Of a stretch of 32,435 nucleotides of DNA, positions 23,314-31,137 are shown one piece after another; positions within the stretch are counted from its first letter, which is position 1, and each line of letters begins with the position of its first letter. A model generated the notes under the pieces. The model saw nothing but the letters and a program-made list of their open reading frames with translations, was not told the DNA's origin and did no database searches. This stretch comes from a virus, in IMG/VR virus record IMGVR_UViG_3300021961_000359, positions 1 through 32,435 of that record; one strand, written 5' to 3'. The translations under genes and the position numbers were made by a program.

Positions 23314-24506
23314 ATGTTTCTTATTCCCTCAAAATTTCTTTTGGAGAACTCTTGTCTATTTACAAATTTATCTGTATCGTTTTTATGATGAAAAACATAT
23401 CCTTCAGGATTTGCATTTTCTCCAGCATGCTGATGCTGAAATTGTTGATGCTGATTCATAACGTTAATCAAAACATTTTTGGCTTTTTGGAGATGCCCAT
23501 GCATTTTAAATAGATTATTGTAATGTTTTTTATTTAATTCTATTTTATTTAATTCATTTTTTAGATCATCTTGTCTAGCTTTTTTATTCTTCTCAACCTT
23601 TAATTTATCTATTTCTTTATTTTTTTTAGTTTCCAGCCAATTTTTGAAGTTTTGGTGATTTGGCATCTCACCGCTTCTTACAGTATGATTCATATATGCT
23701 TCTAAGTGCCCACCTACGCCGTGATGATTGCTTGTTCCAGCATACATATCATCACCATGAGTATTATGAACTGCTTCAGCGGCAGCAATATGTTTATTAA
23801 ATTCGGCCCGTTCTTTTGGACCGAAATGAACTTTGGACGTATCCATCTGCGGATCAACGGTAAATACGTCTGGATGTTCATTAAAGTTTTCATGATCAAC
23901 TTGATGTGATGCGTTTAAGCTTCCTGAATTTTTACCCTCATATTTCAAGTGTGTCACTACACCTATTTGTGCCCTTTTTGCTTTTTTACCTAATTCGCCG
24001 TGTGCAGTGTAAGTTAAACCTGAAGGATTAGGATTAAAGGAAACACCACCTCCTTTAGAAGCTTTTTTATCTTCTGAAGAAAACATCATATCACCTTGAT
24101 AAACTCCTTGCTTTGGTGCAACTTTTGGTAAGTGTTTCAAAGCATGTTTGAGTTTTTCCACCAATCCAGGAGCATGTCCGTGATTATTTTCAATATCTTT
24201 AGGAGTGTAGTTTATTTTTGGAGTTTTATTGAATGCAGACTTTGAAGCGACAAAAAATTTACCATTGTCTGGATGATAGCCATAAACGATAGCTGGAGAT
24301 CCATCATATTTGGTAGTAAGTTCTGAAGATTTTTTTCCTGATGCAATATGTTCAGCAGCGGACCTGAGTGAGGAAATAGAACGTAAAGCACCCTTTTCTC
24401 CAGTTTGAAGGGCACGGTCTTCGACATGTGTTAGATGTTTAATTTGTCGGCTAGCGCCTTCTTCTGGATCTTCTTGTTCCAGTAAGAATTTGGCAAAAGA
24501 TAGCAT
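23310..24506 (-). CDS. Ligase-like nucleotidyltransferase (DUF6267-like)
   Basis: A 398-aa protein that starts MLSFAKFLLEQE, matching the T4 capsid-targeting pattern with LLE at the cut position. It then shows the motif series of covalent nucleotidyltransferases (DNA/RNA ligases): I K66-Y-D-G (TTKYDGSPAIVYG), III VYQGDMMF (136-142), IIIa IGVVTHLKYEG (181-191) and IV EGYVFHHKN (368-376). About 170 residues, largely coiled coil and His-rich, separate IIIa from IV. I match it to a phage family I know as DUF6267. It may seal or adenylylate nucleic acid, possibly after injection. GAGGAT precedes the ATG, and the stop overlaps the next start (ATGA). Confidence 0.75.
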   Translation of the reverse strand: MLSFAKFLLEQEDPEEGASRQIKHLTHVEDRALQTGEKGALRSISSLRSAAEHIASGKKSSELTTKYDGSPAIVYGYHPDNGKFFVASKSAFNKTPKINYTPKDIENNHGHAPGLVEKLKHALKHLPKVAPKQGVYQGDMMFSSEDKKASKGGGVSFNPNPSGLTYTAHGELGKKAKRAQIGVVTHLKYEGKNSGSLNASHQVDHENFNEHPDVFTVDPQMDTSKVHFGPKERAEFNKHIAAAEAVHNTHGDDMYAGTSNHHGVGGHLEAYMNHTVRSGEMPNHQNFKNWLETKKNKEIDKLKVEKNKKARQDDLKNELNKIELNKKHYNNLFKMHGHLQKAKNVLINVMNQHQQFQHQHAGENANPEGYVFHHKNDTDKFVNRQEFSKRNFEGIRNI

Positions 24507-24541
24507 TGAATCCTCGATTTTAGTACACTGTGACTATCTGG

Positions 24542-24549
24542 TATTTAGT
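24542..24549 (-). promoter_or_regulatory. T4-late-like promoter box (ACTAAATA)
   Basis: On the minus strand ACTAAATA differs from the T4 late consensus at two positions. It lies at the junction between the glycan island and the head cluster, overlapping the upstream stop codon and 36-43 bases before the ligase-like ATG. It is the natural place for a promoter driving the head cluster. Confidence 0.4.
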
Positions 24550-25279
24550 AACCCCAGATTTTCTTATCTACCCATTTTTCCATATCATCTCGTATAATAG
24601 AGTGTTTTCCAATGTTATATTTGCCATTTTCAAAAGGATGATCTATGTCTATTCTTTCCACAGGTATTCCAAACATATTCAATTGAGCTTCCAACATTGC
24701 ATGCCCACAAAGTTGTACTCCTTTATTATAATGTTGTCGTAGGAAAAGATAGGTTGAAGAATAAATTTTCATTGTTTCAGGATCAGCTATTGCAAATTGG
24801 TCATTTAACAAAGCATTTGAATCTTCAGTATCTTTTGACACGTATACTTTACCTTTTTCAAGTTTTGAAAAATCTATTTGTTTATTCAAAGCAAAGTCAA
24901 ATCTACTCCGAATAACAAAGTCGTAAGATTTATTTAAAAACAATTCGGATAAAATACGAAAATGATCAGATTTGTGTATCGAATAAAACATCGATGTACA
25001 AAAATTGGCAGGATGAGAAGCGTTCGGAACTGTCAAATCCGAATTGACACTCCCTTCTAAGGGCTTATCAAAAAGACTGAAAATTGGAGAGTATATTGCT
25101 TTTATTTCATCATATATTCTCATTTGAACAAACATGTTATCGTTTTTCCATGAATGTACAAATGTGTCTACATCATACACACTAAGCAAATTTTTTCTTA
25201 TGTATTGATAACCTTGAAAATAACTTCTAGGCTGTCCGGACAGACATAGTGCGAGTTTCGGATACGAATTTTTCAACAT
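24545..25279 (-). CDS. Glycosyltransferase-like protein, paralogue 1
   Basis: A 244-aa protein with LALCLSGQPRSYFQGYQYIR near the start and YDFVIRSRFDFALN in the middle, followed by LLNDQFAIADPETMKIYSS. The R-x-R-x-D motif after a hydrophobic strand and the later NDQFAI segment recur in two other proteins of this island, so all three are one family. I know such proteins as putative glycosyltransferases of phage and bacterial surface-glycan loci. The start is either 25297 or 25279; neither has a strong ribosome site, and 25279 gives the usual spacing to the first strand. It overlaps the upstream gene by 53 bases. Confidence 0.65.
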   Translation of the reverse strand: MLKNSYPKLALCLSGQPRSYFQGYQYIRKNLLSVYDVDTFVHSWKNDNMFVQMRIYDEIKAIYSPIFSLFDKPLEGSVNSDLTVPNASHPANFCTSMFYSIHKSDHFRILSELFLNKSYDFVIRSRFDFALNKQIDFSKLEKGKVYVSKDTEDSNALLNDQFAIADPETMKIYSSTYLFLRQHYNKGVQLCGHAMLEAQLNMFGIPVERIDIDHPFENGKYNIGKHSIIRDDMEKWVDKKIWGY

Positions 25280-25706
25280 AATCAGTGCAAATCCCATAAA
25301 TTGTTACAGACTTAACATATTCCCAATAATCTTTATTAAACTCAGGTAAAACTGCAATTGAGTTTTTTGTTAGATGTTTTCCTGGGTATGTCCAGATAAA
25401 ATTTCCAGATGTTAAGGTAAAATCATCATTTTGATGCCAGAAGTATTCATAATTAAAAACGGAATCGTTCAATTTATAAAGTGCATCCAAATTTTTACAA
25501 TGTATCCACAATCCCTGTTTACCCAAAAAGCTTACAGGTATTTCATACTGTGGTTCGTCATGCCCAAGAAACCATTTATCATAAATTGCCCAAACGTCAA
25601 TTTCACAGTCGAAACCTTGTAGTAGGACCTTCTCTATTTCGTCTGGTTTATTTTCTTTATTTTTGTTTGGCCCATAAATCAGGCCTCTGTGTGATATAAT
25701 TTTCAT
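25227..25706 (-). CDS. GDPD-like phosphodiesterase domain
   Basis: A 159-aa protein with the spacing of a glycerophosphodiester phosphodiesterase barrel: H6-R-G (ISHRGL), E35-x-D37 (CEIDVW) and H49 (LGHDEP), then LWIHCKNLDALYKL and a terminal YGICTDYVEKF. It is shorter than typical GDPD enzymes (about 240 aa), so part of the barrel is missing or reduced. A start at 25706 is chosen because AAGAGA precedes it and it leaves two bases after the upstream stop. In glycan loci such proteins may trim or attach phosphodiester-linked groups. The family call is fairly firm, the substrate unknown. Confidence 0.72.
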   Translation of the reverse strand: MKIISHRGLIYGPNKNKENKPDEIEKVLLQGFDCEIDVWAIYDKWFLGHDEPQYEIPVSFLGKQGLWIHCKNLDALYKLNDSVFNYEYFWHQNDDFTLTSGNFIWTYPGKHLTKNSIAVLPEFNKDYWEYVKSVTIYGICTDYVEKFVSETRTMSVRTA

Positions 25707-25708
25707 TT

Positions 25709-26464
25709 TCAATCTCTTATTAAATGGTGATCTAAACACATATCCCCCACAGTTATTTCATTTTTAAATAAATGATATGATAGCAAAGTTTCTTGGTGAA
25801 AAAATAAATCATCCTCTAGAACATATTTTTCAATAAAGTCCACTAATGAACAAAAAACTTTCATTCCATAGAAATTTGTTATTGCAAGTTGATCGTTCAC
25901 AGGAATATTAGGTTTATCTAAACAATATCTTCCATTTGATGGCATTAAAATAGTATTGTCAACCCATTCATAATAATAATTGAAATCTATTGAATAATTC
26001 GTTATTCCGTCTATTCTAAATTTCATATAACAATCATAGTTTATATTAGACAATGTGGATAAGTCAAAAACATATTTTAAACCTAAAAATTGTTTTAGGC
26101 AAGAATCTATCAAATCTAATGTTTTACTTAGTTGGTCGGTTCCGTAAATATTTATTTTTTCATAAATTTTTCCGAGTAGATGTGGGCTTTTAATTAATTC
26201 TTTCGAAAGAAAGTTTGGCTCATCAATAAAAATAACTTTTTTTAAATTAAAATTTTTTGGTAATATTGTTGAAAATTTTTCATAGTCGAAATCATCTTGT
26301 GAGTTTACAAAACCAATTTTATCTTTTTTATGATATTTTTTCCAGAAGCAAAAATAAATATCGTACTCTACTTCGTGACCCGGAAAGATTATCCTATGAA
26401 AAAAATTATTGATTGTAAATTTAAAATTTGGTATTCCGGACGCCAACAGAGCTATTCTTTTCAT
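25709..26464 (-). CDS. Glycosyltransferase-like protein, paralogue 2
   Basis: A 251-aa protein beginning MKRIALLASGIPNFKF. It carries the same landmarks as its two neighbours: YDCYMKFRIDGITN (R-x-D motif) and PVNDQLAITNFYGMKVFCSL. It has diverged further at the N-terminus, where SGIPN replaces SGQPRSY, and it is richer in Phe, Ile and Asn. Its ATG overlaps the upstream stop as ATGA. The putative role is transfer of a sugar to a surface or virion glycan; donor and acceptor are unknown. Confidence 0.62.
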   Translation of the reverse strand: MKRIALLASGIPNFKFTINNFFHRIIFPGHEVEYDIYFCFWKKYHKKDKIGFVNSQDDFDYEKFSTILPKNFNLKKVIFIDEPNFLSKELIKSPHLLGKIYEKINIYGTDQLSKTLDLIDSCLKQFLGLKYVFDLSTLSNINYDCYMKFRIDGITNYSIDFNYYYEWVDNTILMPSNGRYCLDKPNIPVNDQLAITNFYGMKVFCSLVDFIEKYVLEDDLFFHQETLLSYHLFKNEITVGDMCLDHHLIRD

Positions 26465-27177
26465 TTTTGATACAATTCTTTTGGTTTATATTCACCTAAA
26501 GGTGTATGCATAATTGTTTTACTCACCATAAATTCTTCCCAAGGAAACCCTAGTCTTTTTATGAAATGTTCAGAAATAACATGTGGGCAAAGTAAGCCAG
26601 TTTCTCTATAAATTTGAGGAAGATGATGTAGCAATTTTGAAAAGAGACCTATTGTAAAGAAGTTTCCAACTTGTATCATATCAGATGTACCTTGACCTTT
26701 ATGATTTCTATAACCCATTGTGTAAAATTTATTACGGTCAAAATTAGGAAGTTCTTCGTTGAACACTAAATCTGGGCGCATTCTTATGACTAAATCATAT
26801 GTTTTTCCCGTTTTAAACATATAATCTTCCATCATCGCAACGCCACGACCCAATTTAAAAAACATAGAAATTATATTTTTTGGAACATGATAAAAATTTT
26901 CGAAATATTTTGATCTGTGTTCAAATAATTTTTCATAGTCTTCATAATGTTCTTTTCGAAGCATAGTCGGATTATAAACTTCTATCAGTTTATCAAAATT
27001 CACTTGTGGCGCATTTTTGACAACTCCATGTGAACTGTGAGGATCCCAATAAGCCTCATCATTCCATGTTTCTATGAATATGTCTGGATTATATCTATCA
27101 ACAAAGTGATGTTTAAAATTAGGATAAACTTTATCCCAGCATCTCATGTGCCCAGTTAAAACAACGGCAACATTCAT
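26461..27177 (-). CDS. Glycosyltransferase-like protein, paralogue 3
   Basis: A 238-aa protein, MNVAVVLTGHMRCWDKVYPN, with NPDIFIETWNDEAYW, YDLVIRMRPDLVFN and GTSDMIQVGNFFT, the same order of motifs as the two related genes downstream. The start at 27177 is supported by TAGGAG nine bases upstream. The frame stays open to an ATG at 27279 that overlaps the upstream stop as ATGA, which would add 34 residues with no counterpart in the paralogues. I take the short form as the protein and describe the extension separately. Confidence 0.66.
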   Translation of the reverse strand: MNVAVVLTGHMRCWDKVYPNFKHHFVDRYNPDIFIETWNDEAYWDPHSSHGVVKNAPQVNFDKLIEVYNPTMLRKEHYEDYEKLFEHRSKYFENFYHVPKNIISMFFKLGRGVAMMEDYMFKTGKTYDLVIRMRPDLVFNEELPNFDRNKFYTMGYRNHKGQGTSDMIQVGNFFTIGLFSKLLHHLPQIYRETGLLCPHVISEHFIKRLGFPWEEFMVSKTIMHTPLGEYKPKELYQK

Positions 27178-27275
27178 AATATTAACTCCTATTTTTTTTA
27201 TCACACAGAAACGTCTTTTGCCAATTCCTGTATCTTTGTTGTAAGTTGAAGTTTTATCTGCTTCAAAAGCAATTT
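27178..27275 (-). other. Possible relic of a GT4 glycosyltransferase start
   Basis: This 98-base stretch between two glycan genes is open in the frame of the downstream gene from an ATG at 27279 (ATGA overlap with the upstream stop). It reads MKIAFEADKTSTY, then DTGIGKRRFCVIKKIG. That resembles the beginning of GT-B glycosyltransferases (MKIAxDA ... TGIGRY). It may be the remains of a lost gene, or a true N-terminal extension. The similarity is weak and rests on pattern memory. Confidence 0.3.
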
Positions 27276-28658
27276 TCATTCTTTATAGTTATCAAGGAAA
27301 TAGTTTAAATCTTCTGGTGTCCCAATACCCCACATTTTTTCAATATTTTTAATTCTAATTTTTTTACCATCTTGAATCGCTTCATTGAAAACTGGGCAAA
27401 CATAAAATTCATTATTTACACGAATATTTTTTGAAATCATTTTTTCTGCATATTTAACATAATCGGAACCATATTTCCAATAATATATTCCTACCGTAGC
27501 CAAATTGCTAATTGGGCGTTTTTCAGCAACTTCTGACACGAATCCATCTTCACCTAGTTTTGCATATGACCACTTTGGATGAGTTGCTTCGAATGTGACG
27601 ATACCTCCATCAATAGAATCGGCGGTGAAAGCATACATACATTCATTGGAATTCCATTCAACAAACTGATCTGAATTTGCCATTACTAGAGGATGGTCGT
27701 TATCGATAAATTCTTTTGCTAACAGTGTCGTACATGCTGCACCTTCTGTAAGCCCATCTACTTGAACAATCTTACAATCAGGTGCCACTAAATTTAATAA
27801 GAATTTTAAATTGTATTTTTCATAATGTTCTTTCTGAACGATGAAAATATAATTTGCTTCAATGTTTAAATTTTCAACAACTACTTGAATCATTGGTTTT
27901 CCCCGAACTTCGATCAGAGGTTTAGGGAAAGTGTATCCGACTGAAGCAAATCTTGATCCTGCTCCTGCCATAGGAATCAGCACATTTAATTTAGTGTCTC
28001 TCCAAGGAGGGCTTTTTTTATTTTTACCTTCGATTGTTTGCATCATATCATTTAACCTTTTTAACATTCTGTCAGAGTTGACTTCTTGAGAGTTTTCAAC
28101 AGGCAGTAGGTGTGCCCCTGAGTCCATTGCACCTTGACGCCCAATATGACTATCTTCAATAATTATTGTATTTTTTGGTAATGCGTTCATGGCAGTCATG
28201 CACTTCCAATACATCTCAGGATAAGGTTTTGTTCGACTGACATCCTCATTACTTACATAGTAATCCACTAAATCAATGACGCCTATGCTTAACAATGCCA
28301 ATTTAACTGTTTCACGTATTGAATTTGATGCTACTGCAATTTTATACCCTTTCTTTTTTATTTCATAAAAAAATGACGAAAGAAAGTAGTTAGGCTTGAA
28401 TCCTCGTATCAAGCTGAACGTTGCTTCTTGTTTATCTTTCCAAACTTGATCATAGAATTCTAACGGAAGACCTTTTCTTTCCGTTAACATTTTAAGTTTT
28501 TTTGTTGTACTTAAACCATCATACAAACTTAAGTGTTCATCTCTTGAAATGACATATTTTGCATCAATTTTTTGCAAAGCTTTGTTTAATGCATCATAGT
28601 GCAATTCTCTTGAATCTATTAAGACTCCATCTAAATCGAAAATTATTAATTTATTCAT
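27276..28658 (-). CDS. HAD phosphatase-sugar nucleotidyltransferase fusion
   Basis: A 460-aa bifunctional protein. Residues 1-210 are a HAD-IA hydrolase: D8-L-D10-G (IIFDLDGVLIDS), VASNSIR as motif II, the K of SRTKPYPEMY and acidic IIIEDSHIG as motif IV. From about 225 an NTP-transferase domain begins with LIPMAGAGSRF, FPKPLIEVRGKPM, then VMANSDQF and GIYYWKYGSDY. It should dephosphorylate a sugar phosphate and activate a sugar-1-phosphate, giving a nucleotide sugar for the transferases around it. The gene overlaps htrL-like by eight bases (ATGAATAA). The domain calls are firm, the sugar unknown. Confidence 0.85.
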   Translation of the reverse strand: MNKLIIFDLDGVLIDSRELHYDALNKALQKIDAKYVISRDEHLSLYDGLSTTKKLKMLTERKGLPLEFYDQVWKDKQEATFSLIRGFKPNYFLSSFFYEIKKKGYKIAVASNSIRETVKLALLSIGVIDLVDYYVSNEDVSRTKPYPEMYWKCMTAMNALPKNTIIIEDSHIGRQGAMDSGAHLLPVENSQEVNSDRMLKRLNDMMQTIEGKNKKSPPWRDTKLNVLIPMAGAGSRFASVGYTFPKPLIEVRGKPMIQVVVENLNIEANYIFIVQKEHYEKYNLKFLLNLVAPDCKIVQVDGLTEGAACTTLLAKEFIDNDHPLVMANSDQFVEWNSNECMYAFTADSIDGGIVTFEATHPKWSYAKLGEDGFVSEVAEKRPISNLATVGIYYWKYGSDYVKYAEKMISKNIRVNNEFYVCPVFNEAIQDGKKIRIKNIEKMWGIGTPEDLNYFLDNYKE

Positions 28659-29481
28659 GTTTATTAAATTTCCTTAATATCGATCGAACATCTTCGATTG
28701 GTGCGTCCAATGGCATTTTATGCAATTCAAACATTTTTGGTTCTTTGAAGTATGACATTAGAAGTAATCCCTGATCATCATCGACAAGCCCATTATCCAT
28801 CAATGTAATAAGTGATCTCTCCATGTATTCTTTTAATTTTTTCCATTCTTGTCTTTGACCAACAAAAACACCACCTATAATATAAACAAGGTTGTTAAGT
28901 ACAGCAATTTGAACTTGTTCCATCGATCGATTGATATCAGGATCTCTATAATTAAATAAATGCATTTTTCCAGGCGTAAAATCATATTCCCATGTCTTTG
29001 ATTCAGGTATGTGTGTTGAATCTCTACAATAACCAAAATCAATCCATGCAGCAAAATCATTTGTTACTAAGCCTTTCTCAAATGCATCATAAACAAAGAA
29101 TGCTTTTAGAGAAGTTATGCCCACATAATCTTTTGACCAATATTCTGGGTTCCTTACTTCATAAGGATTAATTCTGGATGCAAAATCTGGAAGGGTTTGT
29201 ATAGCTGAGATTTCGTTTCTAAGTTTTTCATGTATAGTAAAATAATCGTATTCTACTACTTTTACTTTCGGGGAAATGGATGCTATCTTTCGTGATAGTT
29301 CTTTTGATGTATAAACAATTATTTCTGCATCCATTTCACACATTCGTGAGAAGTGATCGAGATATTTGTCTACTGATCTTTGAAGATAGTGTGGGAGAGG
29401 GCCACCATTTTTTTGAACGCTTGTCGACCAGTCACCTCTTCCTATATCATAGAAAGCGGTAACAAGAGTTATTTTACTCAT
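28651..29481 (-). CDS. HtrL/YibB family protein
   Basis: A 276-aa protein matching the HtrL/YibB family: ITLVTAFYDIGRGDW at the start, YLQRSVDKYLDHFSRMCEM, WSKDYVGITSLKAFFVYDAF, and AAWIDFGYCRD with the acidic pair typical of the family. Members lie in lipopolysaccharide core gene clusters and are thought to be GT-A-like transferases. Here the gene sits between a GT-A-like gene and the HAD-nucleotidyltransferase, which fits a glycan pathway. GAGG lies seven bases before the ATG. Confidence 0.82.
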   Translation of the reverse strand: MSKITLVTAFYDIGRGDWSTSVQKNGGPLPHYLQRSVDKYLDHFSRMCEMDAEIIVYTSKELSRKIASISPKVKVVEYDYFTIHEKLRNEISAIQTLPDFASRINPYEVRNPEYWSKDYVGITSLKAFFVYDAFEKGLVTNDFAAWIDFGYCRDSTHIPESKTWEYDFTPGKMHLFNYRDPDINRSMEQVQIAVLNNLVYIIGGVFVGQRQEWKKLKEYMERSLITLMDNGLVDDDQGLLLMSYFKEPKMFELHKMPLDAPIEDVRSILRKFNKHE

Positions 29482-29503
29482 ATCAAAACCTCATGGTTAT
29501 AAC

Positions 29504-30388
29504 TTATGATTTATAGATAAAATATTTAGGTGAAGTTCCTGTATTCGTATCTTTTGTTAAATTCACATCATATTTTTTCATGACATATTCCATCCATTGT
29601 GGAACTCTATCATATTGGTGTACAATAGTAAATTCTTCACCAAATTCATTTTTAACTTTACCATCTTCGAAGATCGGTCTACCTTCTTTCAAAAACGGTC
29701 CAAATTCTTCTAACTGGTCAGGTTTGTTGGTGACATGTGCATTAATAGCCCAAGCATGTCTCAACTGTTTAATCTGAATAGTTTCTTTAAAGGGATGAAA
29801 TGCCAGCAGCATATTGTATGCGGCTTGATCGGCAACCCAGTCTGGGCGATTTAGTGACATTTGAAATAAATGAAAACACAAGTCTCTTACTAAATGAACA
29901 TGCCCAGCTAATATGCCAACATTACAAACTAGGTTATTTTTAACTTGTTCATACCAATAATTACCAAAATTTTTAATTATGTTTTCACGATTCCATTTCT
30001 CATCTTTTATGCTAATAGCTTCACTGGCACCTATCATTTTCAAATGAAATTCTTTTTCCAAGTAGTCTACCGGATTTTTTTGAAAAATAACATCTCTAAC
30101 ATCAGTGGAAACTACATAACGATAAGTATTACCTTTTGTTTTTAGATATTCGTAAATATGAATGAAACGCAACATATGAATCATCATATTATTTTTATCA
30201 TTAACTTTTACGACCTCAATACCTTCACTCACGAGAGTTTGGCAAATTTGATCGGAAGCATTTATAGCTATTAAAACAATATCACCTTTGAAATTAGTTT
30301 CTTTAATTGAATATACCCAAGGTTTCAGCACGTTAAAATCATTGTAATTGGAGAAAGCTCCTATAATTAAATCTTTTTTATCTTCCAT
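29504..30388 (-). CDS. GT-A-like glycosyltransferase, 294 aa
   Basis: It starts MEDKKDLIIGAFSNYNDF. The pattern LKPWVYSIKETNFKGDIVLI, then YRYVVSTDVRDVIFQKNP (95-99 as the D-x-x-D metal site) and later PDWVADQAAYNMLL, is that of small GT-A transferases that act on glycans of surface proteins or lipids. Two adjacent ATGs (30391, 30388) follow GGAG. The second has the better spacing and overlaps the upstream stop by one base (TGATG). Confidence 0.7.
   Translation of the reverse strand: MEDKKDLIIGAFSNYNDFNVLKPWVYSIKETNFKGDIVLIAINASDQICQTLVSEGIEVVKVNDKNNMMIHMLRFIHIYEYLKTKGNTYRYVVSTDVRDVIFQKNPVDYLEKEFHLKMIGASEAISIKDEKWNRENIIKNFGNYWYEQVKNNLVCNVGILAGHVHLVRDLCFHLFQMSLNRPDWVADQAAYNMLLAFHPFKETIQIKQLRHAWAINAHVTNKPDQLEEFGPFLKEGRPIFEDGKVKNEFGEEFTIVHQYDRVPQWMEYVMKKYDVNLTKDTNTGTSPKYFIYKS
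29508..29515 (-). promoter_or_regulatory. T4-late-like promoter box (TATAAATC)
   Basis: On the minus strand TATAAATC matches the T4 late consensus at seven of eight positions. It overlaps the stop of the GT-A-like gene and lies 27-34 bases before the HtrL/YibB ATG. It may be an internal late promoter of the glycan island. One codon of the upstream gene forms part of the box, so chance is possible. Confidence 0.35.
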
Positions 30389-31122
30389 CATTTTCTCCAA
30401 GGGAATTTTCCATTCATTTTCCCATTCATTTTTTCATTACCATTTTTGAAAAAATCAGCTTGAACAGAGTCAGCTCTGCTTGCGACTCTATAGTTTAACG
30501 TATAAAGCCCATTCGTGTCAACCTGTTCGTGTGGCACTTGTGTGAAAAGTAGATGTGAAAGGAGACGATCAACTTCTGGTTGCTCTTGTGGATTTCTTGC
30601 TCTTCGATACCAGCCAGGAGAAAATCTAAGGGCGATACCTTTTGGTATCATAAAACAACCGACATCGACAAAATGATCGTTTAATATAGACTTCCATTTA
30701 CCTAATGACTCACAATCATCATTGCAGATATATTGACCCGATTGGTCGACAATTTTTCTTAATGAATAAGACCACATTTTAGTATGTGCGATTTCAACTA
30801 GACTTTCGATATGATTTGGTTCGTACCAGTTATCTTGGTCAAGAAAACAGAGATATTCACCTTCTGCAATATAAGTCATGGCGCCGTAAATTCTGTGCCC
30901 GTTATATTGTTCATAACCTGTAATTTGCGGTAAAGTTATAAGACTGTAGCGTTTACAGTCTAACGAGTCTAGAACTTCTCTTGTTTGTTTTTCTCTATCT
31001 TTGCCATCAATGACTACAAGATATTGGATATTTTCGTAGGTTTGATTTTCAACAGATAAGATTGCATCCGCTAATTGTTTGCTGCCTGTTGTAGGCGTTA
31101 TGATTGTCACTAATGGTTTCAT
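30388..31122 (-). CDS. Glycosyltransferase family 2
   Basis: A 244-aa GT2 enzyme: VTIITPTTGSKQLADAILSV as nucleotide-binding start, YLVVIDGKDRE, and D95-x-D97 in LCFLDQDNWYEP as the metal/nucleotide-sugar site. It has no membrane spans, so it acts in the cytoplasm. The C-terminus holds a threefold short repeat (NEKMNGKMNGKF) from a 12-base tandem unit near 30406-30440. As the first transferase of the island after the late promoter at 31907, it probably begins or extends the glycan. AAGGACA lies upstream of the ATG. Confidence 0.88.
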   Translation of the reverse strand: MKPLVTIITPTTGSKQLADAILSVENQTYENIQYLVVIDGKDREKQTREVLDSLDCKRYSLITLPQITGYEQYNGHRIYGAMTYIAEGEYLCFLDQDNWYEPNHIESLVEIAHTKMWSYSLRKIVDQSGQYICNDDCESLGKWKSILNDHFVDVGCFMIPKGIALRFSPGWYRRARNPQEQPEVDRLLSHLLFTQVPHEQVDTNGLYTLNYRVASRADSVQADFFKNGNEKMNGKMNGKFPWRK

Positions 31123-31137
31123 TATATGGTTGTCCTT

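Noticed and set aside
25227-25297. Possible frameshift joining the GDPD-like and the first transferase genes
   Set aside because: The GDPD-like protein reaches its family-typical end (YGICTDYVEKF) before the overlap and the transferase begins with its own first strand, so two overlapping genes explain the data without an error.
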